Below, in pieces: positions 37,551-45,372 of a DNA stretch of 64,000 nt (the stretch's first letter is position 1; every line of letters starts with the position of its first letter). The translations under genes were made by a program, and so were the position numbers. Location: positions 87,487 to 151,486 of the forward strand of contig JALNZU010000004.1 of NCBI GenBank assembly GCA_023229245.1. The letters are read 5' to 3'. Below the pieces are notes generated by a model. It made no database searches and was not told the DNA's origin. It saw nothing but the letters and a program-made list of their open reading frames with translations. Source of the DNA: Bacteroidales bacterium (GTDB taxonomy: Bacteria; Bacteroidota; Bacteroidia; Bacteroidales; F082).

Positions 37551-40500
37551 TTAGAACTGAAGGTGAATACCAAACGAATAGACGGCTGATATGGGATACA
37601 CGCCATGATCAATACCGTTTGACAACACATCATATCCGCCTATCTCAGGTGTATATCCGGTATAGCGGGTTAAGGTATAAAGGTTTGAACCTTTCAGATA
37701 AAGCCGTATAGAGCTAAGAAGCAGTTTGCCGGAGATAGTCTCTGACAGTGTATAGCCAATGATAAGACTTCGTAAGCGTAGAAACGAGCCATCCTGCACG
37801 AAAAAGTCTGATGGAGTATAATTATATCCACCGAAAGAGGGTCGTGGAACTTTGTCGGAAGTGCCCTCACCTGTCCAACGGTCGAATACATAAGCTTCAA
37901 AGTTGTATGGATCAGGGCGTACGACATCTTTTCCATTAAATATTTTATTAGCTGTTTGAGCTTGAAGGTCAAGGCTTAGATCGAAGTTTTTGTAGCCTAA
38001 TTCAAGGTTGAATCCCAGTATGAATTTTGGAATAGGGGAGCCAATGAAGCTGCGATCTAAACCGTTGATGACCTGGTCGTTGTTTAGGTCAACAAACCTT
38101 AGATCACCCGGACGGGCTAACGACATATGAGGGTATGCTGCCAACTCATTGTCGTTTTGAAACAATCCGTCAGTGACATACCCATAGAATGCGCCTATTG
38201 GCAGACCTACCATACTACGCGTTACAGCCTGTCCGTTGGCTAAGTACCCACCTAAAAGGACAGAGTCAATTCCACTGCTGCCTCCTATCTCTAACACTTC
38301 GTTATGAATAGTTGTACCTAACAGACCTATGCTGTATGACAAGTCGCCTTTGATCTCACGCCATCGAAGGTTAAATTCAAAGCCACGATTCAGCACAGAT
38401 GCTGCATTATAACGGACGCGCTGCCCTTGTCCGTTCCCAAGATGTCCGGGTGTGGATAATTCAACTAGTATGTCATCAGTAATCCGATGATAATAATCAA
38501 ATTCACCTGTCAGCCTGTTGTTTAGCAATCCGATTTCAAGGCCGATATCTGTTTGCGTGCTTGTCTCCCATCTTAAATCCGGATTACCTGATTTGCCATA
38601 GGTAGCAGCTGGAAAAGCAGCATCAGGATTAGAGAATATCGCAAAAAGGCCTGAATTAATCATTGCAAAACGGTCGAAATAACTTATTTTTTCATTGCCT
38701 ATCATCCCCCAGCTAGCCCGTATCTTAAGCATGGAGATTAAAGCCAGAGATTGCATAAAAGACTCATTGCCAATATTCCATCCTAACGCAAAGGACGGGA
38801 AGTTTGAAAACCGGTGTGAAGGAGCAAATTTGGATGAGCCATCCCGCCTGAATGTAGTAGTTAGAATATATTTATTGTCATAAGTGTAGTTTATCCTGCT
38901 CAGAAGTGAAATCATGCTGTAAAAAAGATCGGCACTTACACCATTGCTCATATTACTTATCTCATCCATAATATTTACCGGCCCGAGATACCAGAAATCT
39001 TTCTCATCCCGTATGATATCTCTGCCCGAGAGGTTTACAAATTCTGATGAGGTATGTTGCATTGTATAGCCAGCTAAGGCGTCGATCTGATGTTTGCCGT
39101 AGGTCAGTGAATAGCTTAGTGTGTTTTCCCATAGCCAGCTTAGGTTTTCACTCTGCCCTTTAAATAAACGGTTGAAAGGATTATCTTGCTGTGATGCAGT
39201 ACCATCGGGATTAAATACTGTATAGGCCGGGACAAAATTTGTTGCTTTGTTGTATGCGGCATCTATCCCAAGACTTGACTTTAACCTAATGTTTTTTAAT
39301 ATATTGGCTTCGGCAAATATATTCCCGACTCCCCTAACACCGTTATTGAAGTTGTTTGAATAATGCAAATCAGCTAATGGATTCCCTACATTATGTACTA
39401 CTCCAAACGAGCCATCATCATAATAAGGGCTAAGCAGAGGTTGAGCTCTGTAAACTGAATAGGTAACATTAGGAGCATTTTGTTGTTGGTAGGGCGCCAG
39501 AGTGATGTTGTTTCCAAGCGTAATAAACTCGCCCAACTTATAGGTGTTATTGAGTTTTATAGAAAGGCGTTGATATCTTGACTTAGGGATTATTCCATCC
39601 TGACGCAATAGGCCAATGCCTAAGTAGTAAGAAGTGTTTTTTGATCCTCCCGAAATTGTCAGTTGATGGTTTTGCAGGGGTGCGCTGCGGAAAACCAAGT
39701 CTTGCCAGTCGGTATTTGGAACGGCATCCACGTTGTTATATGAGCCTGGTCTGATTTCATTGGAAATGATTGCAAACTCTTTTCCGTTCAGCAGGTCAAT
39801 CTTTTTTGCCAGACTCTGTATGCCATACTCGGCATTAAATGTAATAATAGGTTGGGTCGTCTGTTCTGTTCCTCTTGCTGTAGTAATCAAAATGACCCCA
39901 TTTGAACCTCTTGACCCGTAGATTGCTGTAGCTGATGCGTCCTTAAGTACTTCCATCGATTGTATATCTCCTGCGTTTAAAAATGAGATATCGTCTAATA
40001 TCACTCCATCAACCACATAAATTGGCGATGAGTTATTAAAGGTACCAACACCTCTGATCCGAACGGCTATACCAGCTCCAGGCGCCCCGCTTGTTGTAGT
40101 TACCTGAACTCCTGTCACTTTACCCTGTAAAGCCTGAGCCGGATTGTGGGATGTTATTTTCCGAATGTCATCAGCTTTTACTGAGCTTACTGCACCAGTC
40201 AGATCGCTTTTACGAACAGTGCCGTACCCAATAACCACAAATTCCTCAAGCATCTCAACGGCTTCTTCCATACTAATGTTGATGATTGTCCTGCCCTGAA
40301 CGGCTATTTCCTGCGACTTAAATCCGGTGTATGAGAAAATTAAAACCGGGTCTTGCTCCACAATCTCAAGAACATAATGCCCGTCTATATCGGTAGTAGT
40401 TCCTTTGTTTGTGTTTTTGACCATGATATTTACACCGGGTAAGGTTTCGGATGTGCCGGCAATGGTAACTACTCCTTTCACAGTATGCTGTGCTACTAAT

Positions 40501-40571
40501 GTCGCTGAGGTCATAAACAACAAAACCATTATCAGGAGTTTAGGTCTTTTTATGTAATCATACTTTTTCAT
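37551..40571 (-). CDS. SusC/RagA-family TonB-dependent outer-membrane transporter
   Basis: 1006 residues. Signal peptide ends near LVAQ, then the carboxypeptidase-regulatory-like domain (HTVKGVVTIAGTSETLPGVN), the SusC box (FVVIGYGTVRKSDLTGAVSSV), the plug (VRIRGVGTFNNSSPIYVVDG, MEVLKDASATAIYGSRGSNGVILITT) and a 22-strand barrel. The C-terminus ends FGIHLQF, a proper outer-membrane strand. It is the import pore for the operon's glucan oligosaccharides, powered by TonB. Stop and start relations: 23 bp behind the first PF10091 gene and 10 bp ahead of susD. It belongs to a different branch from the SusC at 10288 (VVIGYG versus VVTALG). Confidence 0.97.
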   Translation of the reverse strand: MKKYDYIKRPKLLIMVLLFMTSATLVAQHTVKGVVTIAGTSETLPGVNIMVKNTNKGTTTDIDGHYVLEIVEQDPVLIFSYTGFKSQEIAVQGRTIINISMEEAVEMLEEFVVIGYGTVRKSDLTGAVSSVKADDIRKITSHNPAQALQGKVTGVQVTTTSGAPGAGIAVRIRGVGTFNNSSPIYVVDGVILDDISFLNAGDIQSMEVLKDASATAIYGSRGSNGVILITTARGTEQTTQPIITFNAEYGIQSLAKKIDLLNGKEFAIISNEIRPGSYNNVDAVPNTDWQDLVFRSAPLQNHQLTISGGSKNTSYYLGIGLLRQDGIIPKSRYQRLSIKLNNTYKLGEFITLGNNITLAPYQQQNAPNVTYSVYRAQPLLSPYYDDGSFGVVHNVGNPLADLHYSNNFNNGVRGVGNIFAEANILKNIRLKSSLGIDAAYNKATNFVPAYTVFNPDGTASQQDNPFNRLFKGQSENLSWLWENTLSYSLTYGKHQIDALAGYTMQHTSSEFVNLSGRDIIRDEKDFWYLGPVNIMDEISNMSNGVSADLFYSMISLLSRINYTYDNKYILTTTFRRDGSSKFAPSHRFSNFPSFALGWNIGNESFMQSLALISMLKIRASWGMIGNEKISYFDRFAMINSGLFAIFSNPDAAFPAATYGKSGNPDLRWETSTQTDIGLEIGLLNNRLTGEFDYYHRITDDILVELSTPGHLGNGQGQRVRYNAASVLNRGFEFNLRWREIKGDLSYSIGLLGTTIHNEVLEIGGSSGIDSVLLGGYLANGQAVTRSMVGLPIGAFYGYVTDGLFQNDNELAAYPHMSLARPGDLRFVDLNNDQVINGLDRSFIGSPIPKFILGFNLELGYKNFDLSLDLQAQTANKIFNGKDVVRPDPYNFEAYVFDRWTGEGTSDKVPRPSFGGYNYTPSDFFVQDGSFLRLRSLIIGYTLSETISGKLLLSSIRLYLKGSNLYTLTRYTGYTPEIGGYDVLSNGIDHGVYPISAVYSFGIHLQF

Positions 40572-40594
40572 AGGAATAATGCTTAATTTGCTTT

Positions 40595-41998
40595 TTATTT
40601 ATCGGCTAACCATCCTCCTCCAAATCCTGCTTTGCGCAACCCATTGATGATATATGGGTTTTTTTTCATCACGCTCCAAATCAATTCTGATTGATAGTTT
40701 TCTAACATGATCAGAATAGCTCCCTGATCAATACCTATATAGTCCGGATTGAACCATCCACCTTCCTGATAACTAAGATTAACCGCATCTTTGAACCCGT
40801 ATTCCTGATACATTTTCGATCCAAAGCTGTCTTTCATATACATTAGCGTTTGTATGCTTTCCTTTGGAGTGAATGCGATAGAACCTCCGGCTGCTGTGGG
40901 TGTGATAGTTCCATCATCTTCGATATAATCAACAGCAGCACCACGCGCAAAATAAGTATGGAACTGTACTTGATTGTTGTTTAGAAAACGCGTTAGGTTA
41001 GCCGGTCCATCGCAAGCTGACAGCCCCCATAAATTTGGGCCGTAGCCAATAAAACCTTTAGGATTATCAATGCAATATGCACGGTTTGCTAAAGTTGCTC
41101 GTCTTGAGTTTTCAAAATAATCAATTCCTTTTTCAGTCATATAGGGGTCGCGTATCCCCCTGAAATCAATGAAAAGATGTGAATACTGATGACCAAATAA
41201 AGGCCCGAAAGCAATATGTTCATACCCATAAAAGGTGTCCCATACATAAGTGCTGCACCAATGCTGCCAGGACTCGGACGGTATGGGATGAGTAGGAGAG
41301 CCTAATCCTAAAATAAGTAGTATCATGGCTTCGTTATAGCCTTGCCATTCGGACTCTAAAAAACCTGTTTCCGGCTTCCAGCCCATAGACATAAAGGGCT
41401 TGTTATTCATAGCCCAGCTCCAGTCAACACTCAGGTATAATGAATCGGCCAGAATACGAATCTCTGATTCTAACTCATTATCTTGATCAAAATAACTTTG
41501 ACAACTTAAAATGCCGGCCATAAGCAAGCCGCTATCGATGGTTGACAGTTCACAGTCCTCATATCGGTATCCGGTTCCATAATTTAAAAAATGATAGTAA
41601 AATCCTTTATAGCCCGAAGTATTTTTAATTTCACTTCCTTGTGTGCTATGCCAAAGCCAACGTAATACTTGCTGTACACGAATAGCTCCTTCTTGACGAT
41701 TGATATACGAATTATCAATACCGATGATATACGATGTTAAAGCAAAACCAGTTGCAGCAATACTTGTAAAATGCTTGTCTGGAAAGCGGTCGTCAGTCTG
41801 AAAAGTTGATGTATCCATAATGTCCCAGAAATAATTGAAGGTCCTCGCTTTCAGATCAGATAGAAATTGTTCTTCAGATTGAGTTGGATAACCTTTGTTT
41901 GATGGGGGAACACAACCGGTAATTACGGGTATGTGGAGTACGAATACTAAGCAAATAAGTATTGAACAAATGGTGATCATTCGGTTTGAACTACTCAT
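40595..41998 (-). CDS. PF10091 (GH144-clan) beta-glucan hydrolase candidate, single domain
   Basis: 467 residues from the ATG at 41998; an alternative at 41980 gives MITICSILICLVFVLH as the signal. Either start leaves a lipoprotein signal ending in VITGC. The PF10091 (alpha/alpha)6 domain covers about 35-460 (FLSDLKARTFNYFWDIMD, FTSIAATGFALTSYIIGIDNSY, ELSTIDSGLLMAGIL, GYNEAMILLILGL, NLWGLSACDGP). In place of the DDGADLVE segment of the second PF10091 protein it carries YEDCELSTID (Glu150, Asp155), while GYNEA (Glu223) is kept, so it belongs to another subfamily and may have different product specificity. First gene of the operon, with its own promoter at 42071-42101 and a palindrome in the leader. 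Confidence 0.85.
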   Translation of the reverse strand: MSSSNRMITICSILICLVFVLHIPVITGCVPPSNKGYPTQSEEQFLSDLKARTFNYFWDIMDTSTFQTDDRFPDKHFTSIAATGFALTSYIIGIDNSYINRQEGAIRVQQVLRWLWHSTQGSEIKNTSGYKGFYYHFLNYGTGYRYEDCELSTIDSGLLMAGILSCQSYFDQDNELESEIRILADSLYLSVDWSWAMNNKPFMSMGWKPETGFLESEWQGYNEAMILLILGLGSPTHPIPSESWQHWCSTYVWDTFYGYEHIAFGPLFGHQYSHLFIDFRGIRDPYMTEKGIDYFENSRRATLANRAYCIDNPKGFIGYGPNLWGLSACDGPANLTRFLNNNQVQFHTYFARGAAVDYIEDDGTITPTAAGGSIAFTPKESIQTLMYMKDSFGSKMYQEYGFKDAVNLSYQEGGWFNPDYIGIDQGAILIMLENYQSELIWSVMKKNPYIINGLRKAGFGGGWLADK

Positions 41999-42040
41999 GG
42001 CGGATGATAAAAACGAAGTTTCTGATAAAGATACAATAAT

Positions 42041-42056
42041 CCGCAAACGATTGCGG
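42041..42056. promoter_or_regulatory. Palindrome in the glucan operon leader
   Basis: CCGCAA-ACGA-TTGCGG, a 6-4-6 inverted repeat, sits just downstream of the predicted start point and about 43 nt before the ATG at 41998. It may be an operator or an mRNA hairpin. It was seen only once in the window. Confidence 0.4.
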
Positions 42057-42070
42057 TATTTGAACTCCAA

Positions 42071-42101
42071 CAAAAATACTTCACTATGAAATTCCTGAAA
42101 A
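42071..42101 (-). promoter_or_regulatory. Promoter of the beta-1,2-glucan operon
   Basis: Minus strand TTTT, exactly 19 bp, TATTTTTG; the -7 is a full match and the -33 differs in one base. It overlaps the longer reading frame above 41998, which supports the later start. The leader is about 65 nt. Confidence 0.6.
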
Positions 42102-42327
42102 ACGTACCTCAATATTACCTCATCATGAATGTATTTGAAACTTAGACATGCATATAAACAAGTAGTTGGAGATTTTTAGAAATAAGTCAACACTTGTATT
42201 TTTATCTTAAAAAGTAGTACGCTGTCCTCGATTAATTGCGAAAATTGAGCCTTAAAAGACTTGATGCGTTACAATTGAATTCTGATTAGCCTGAGGAAAA
42301 TAGTGAGTAGAGCTTTCTCAACACTTT

Positions 42328-45204
42328 TTAAAAGCTGATGATAAATTCAGATAGATTTTGATTAGATTGCAGCTGAAGTTTTTTGCGCAGTCTATATCGT
42401 TTTTCTTCTACTCCTCGAATGGAGATATTCAGCAAAGGAGCTATTTCTTTGGAGGCTAAGTTCATTCTAAGGTAGGCACACAGTCGGAAATCGCTGGGAG
42501 TCAGATCAGGGTATGCTTGTTTGAGACGTTTGAAAAAGTTTTCGTGGGCCTGATCGAATAGGTGTTCGAAAGTCTCCCATTCATGTTCGCTTTTAATGCT
42601 TCTGTCGATGAGTCTGTTGATCCGGTTATAGTATTTGGTGGGTAGTCTATTTCCTAATTGTTCCTTTTGTTTTTCTATTTCCTTTTTTATTTCGATCAGC
42701 AGTTCGTTTTTTTTGATTATTGCCATAGTGTTTTTTGCTAACTCCATATTTTTTGACCTTATCTCTGAGAGTAGATTTTCATTGTTTAGCTGTATGAGTG
42801 CGGCTTCTGCCTGTTTCTTTTGTTGTTTTATCTGTTCGTTTTCTTCTCTGAGTAGCTTTTCTTGCTTGCGCCAGCGTCGTCTTCTGTAGGTGTTAGTAGA
42901 AAGGATGATCAAGACTATCGACAAAATGAAATAGCTTAGAAACGCATACCATTGTAAATACCTGGGGGCTAATACACGAAACGGTAAGCTTACCACTTCC
43001 GAATCTTTTCCGTGAGCGGTAAGGCTTTTCAGTTCAAAATGATAATTTCCCGGACTGAGCCGATTAAATGTCAACTGATTGGTTGTTGTCCAGTCCGACC
43101 AATTAGTGTCTAAGTCAAGCAAGCGATAACGAAAATAATTTTTGATCCCCGACGAACCAATAGAACTAAAATGAATTGTCAGAGTATTAAAACGATTAGT
43201 TGTCGTAAGCTTTTTAGATCGGACTAATTCGTGCCTCTTAGTGTTTTGGTTTTCACTACTAAACACAACTTCTTTGATATCAGGTGCTTTTGTAATATCA
43301 GTCAGCTGTTGCAGCTTACTCAGATTTAGTATGGCAATCCCGTTTTCAAGGCAAAACAGATGTAAGCTGTCATTTAGAGCGATAATATTTTCATATTGAT
43401 TAACCATTTGCAAACCAAACATCGAAGGTATAATGCGATAGAGCATTCGAGCCTGATCGAAACGAATTTCAAATAAACTTACTTCCCGGTTATGGATCAG
43501 CCAATATCTGTCACTTCCAATCGGGATAATAGTTTGAGTTCCAGCAAAGCTTCCAAGCTGTGTATCCATTGCATCCCACAGAATAAACTGCGTCTTCAAC
43601 CCATCCCATTGATACCAGTTTTTCCCATCTGCGATAACAATACGTTTATCTATTTCATACACTTTATTAGTTTGGAAATCAATGTTATATTTAGAGTCTA
43701 TCTGTTCAATCCAGTCCAGGCTTTCAAAACGTGGATCAGGCTGTGCGATGTATAAACCCGAAATAGAATGGCCTAAGAAAAGATGCCCTCTATGGTCTAT
43801 CTCAAGCATGCGAACAGGGGCGTTGAAGCCTTTTAGAAAATGCGATTTGTTCCATATCCCATGCTCCTTAGTAAATAAAGCTAATTCATTATATGAGCTT
43901 TGTAGGTAATACTCTTGATTTTCAATGAGTATTTTTTTGAAGTTATATCCGCCATTGATGTCAGATACGCGGATCATCTTTTTGTCTTTGAGTATAAAAG
44001 TACCGGTATTATGTCCGCAATATAATTGGTTGTCAATTACTTTTAAAAACCACACCTGTCCTTGTGATTCCTCATAAAAACCTGCGTATCGTAAAGGCTT
44101 ATCTAAAACATAATCAAATATATACACACCTTGATTGGTTCCAAGATACAGCATATCATCCATCAGGGCAGCTGTGTAAACACTTCCTGTTTCAATATCG
44201 GGATCGCTGTATATTTCAAATGGCGAATGAAACCAGATAAAATCAAATCCTTTATCTAACCCAAGCCAGAGATTATGTTCTTCGTCGCTGCGCATGGCTA
44301 ATACTGTATTATTCTGAAGACCATTGCCTTTGTGTATGTGATACAATAGCTTTCCGTTTTTATCAAGTACTATCGCACCTTTTAATATGGTTCCAAAAAC
44401 TAATAAGCTGTCTAACTGTAAGCCATTATTGATTTTATACGATTGTAGTATTTCATCCGCTTCAGTTTTCCATGGAGAAAATGAAGTCCCGTCAAATCTG
44501 AATAATCCATGAGATGTAGTTCCGATGATCCATTCATTTTCGAGCTTAAGTATAGTTTTCACCTCTTTATCCTGGAATAGCTCGCTTCCTTCAAGTTTGA
44601 TAAAATGTGAGTCCACAAGTTCGTATAAGGATCCGTTTATTTTCTGAACAAATAATCTTTCTTCAGCTTTTATGAGAAATAATATTGGTCCAGGAATCTC
44701 TAACTTATGTAGTCCGTGCTGATCAGAGACAAAAATACTTCCAAAGCTTTGGAAATAGACCTTTCCATCCGATTTTACTATTTTCCAGAATTCATCGTTA
44801 TGAAAAACCGATGGATCTATGGTGTCGGATAATGATTGATATTTCCAGTTTCCATTTTCTTGTTCACTCCAGTAGCCAAATTCTTGAAACGATCCTGTGT
44901 ACACACGGTCGTCTATGCATTTTACCGAACGCATAATAGCTTGGCCGGGCAAGGTAAAAAGCCGGAACTGAGACCCATCCATCATTAAAAGACCTTCATT
45001 GTTTGCTATGAATAATCTCCCTTGTGAGTCTTTATCAAGAGCCCAGTTTTGATTTTGTGCCTGATAATCTTTGGCATGATACTGAAAAACAGTAAAATAG
45101 TCTTGTGCTCTGGAATTGGGAATGCAAAACATACTAAGACACAACAAAACAATGGATATCCATAGTTTGATAGGTGCCAAATAAGAGATTGGTAGATTTG
45201 TCAT
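42328..45204 (-). CDS. Membrane-anchored propeller/Y_Y_Y sensor with LuxR-type HTH
   Basis: 958 residues from the ATG at 45204 (MTNLPISYLAPIKLWISIVL, a signal peptide or anchor). The ATG at 45255 overlaps a promoter -33 element. The periplasmic part (about 40-640) consists of two-component-regulator-type propeller repeats (LFIANNEGLLMMDGSQFRLF, VYTGSFQEFGYWSE, LYLGTNQGVYIFDY). A Y_Y_Y domain follows (about 660-740: FRYRLLDLDTNWSDW), then one transmembrane helix (about 745-765), a long coiled coil (about 775-860) and a C-terminal helix-turn-helix (about 890-950: YPDLTPSDFRLCAYLRMNLASKEIAPLLNISIRGVEEKRYRLRKKL). There is no histidine kinase or receiver, so it senses and binds DNA in one chain. 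It probably activates the glucan operon lying downstream in the same direction. Confidence 0.9.
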   Translation of the reverse strand: MTNLPISYLAPIKLWISIVLLCLSMFCIPNSRAQDYFTVFQYHAKDYQAQNQNWALDKDSQGRLFIANNEGLLMMDGSQFRLFTLPGQAIMRSVKCIDDRVYTGSFQEFGYWSEQENGNWKYQSLSDTIDPSVFHNDEFWKIVKSDGKVYFQSFGSIFVSDQHGLHKLEIPGPILFLIKAEERLFVQKINGSLYELVDSHFIKLEGSELFQDKEVKTILKLENEWIIGTTSHGLFRFDGTSFSPWKTEADEILQSYKINNGLQLDSLLVFGTILKGAIVLDKNGKLLYHIHKGNGLQNNTVLAMRSDEEHNLWLGLDKGFDFIWFHSPFEIYSDPDIETGSVYTAALMDDMLYLGTNQGVYIFDYVLDKPLRYAGFYEESQGQVWFLKVIDNQLYCGHNTGTFILKDKKMIRVSDINGGYNFKKILIENQEYYLQSSYNELALFTKEHGIWNKSHFLKGFNAPVRMLEIDHRGHLFLGHSISGLYIAQPDPRFESLDWIEQIDSKYNIDFQTNKVYEIDKRIVIADGKNWYQWDGLKTQFILWDAMDTQLGSFAGTQTIIPIGSDRYWLIHNREVSLFEIRFDQARMLYRIIPSMFGLQMVNQYENIIALNDSLHLFCLENGIAILNLSKLQQLTDITKAPDIKEVVFSSENQNTKRHELVRSKKLTTTNRFNTLTIHFSSIGSSGIKNYFRYRLLDLDTNWSDWTTTNQLTFNRLSPGNYHFELKSLTAHGKDSEVVSLPFRVLAPRYLQWYAFLSYFILSIVLIILSTNTYRRRRWRKQEKLLREENEQIKQQKKQAEAALIQLNNENLLSEIRSKNMELAKNTMAIIKKNELLIEIKKEIEKQKEQLGNRLPTKYYNRINRLIDRSIKSEHEWETFEHLFDQAHENFFKRLKQAYPDLTPSDFRLCAYLRMNLASKEIAPLLNISIRGVEEKRYRLRKKLQLQSNQNLSEFIISF

Positions 45205-45225
45205 ATGACTACTGACTATGTCGTG

Positions 45226-45255
45226 TAAAAATACAAAATCAATTTTTTTTGACAA
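45226..45255 (-). promoter_or_regulatory. Promoter of the propeller regulator
   Basis: Minus strand TTG, exactly 19 bp, TATTTTTA (one mismatch in the -7). It lies across the alternative start at 45255 and leaves a leader of about 15 nt to the ATG at 45204. Confidence 0.55.
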
Positions 45256-45270
45256 CAGATCAAAAGCGGC

Positions 45271-45284
45271 AATTTACGTAAATT
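45271..45284. promoter_or_regulatory. Perfect 14-bp palindrome between regulator and ftsK
   Basis: AATTTACGTAAATT is self-complementary and lies 16 bp upstream of the regulator -33 and about 57 bp before the ftsK -7. It is a candidate operator, possibly for autoregulation. Confidence 0.4.
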
Positions 45285-45340
45285 AACAGGCATAACATAG
45301 CTGATCAATAAATAGCTATCTGTTGAAAATTTAAAATATC

Positions 45341-45348
45341 TATATTTG
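45341..45348 (+). promoter_or_regulatory. Candidate -7 element of ftsK
   Basis: TATATTTG matches TANNTTTG and overlaps the in-frame TTG at 45346, so the start is the ATG at 45373. The upstream TTG is only 15 bp away, which makes the -33 uncertain. Confidence 0.45.
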
Positions 45349-45372
45349 CATGTCATAGTTTACCGGCCGTAC

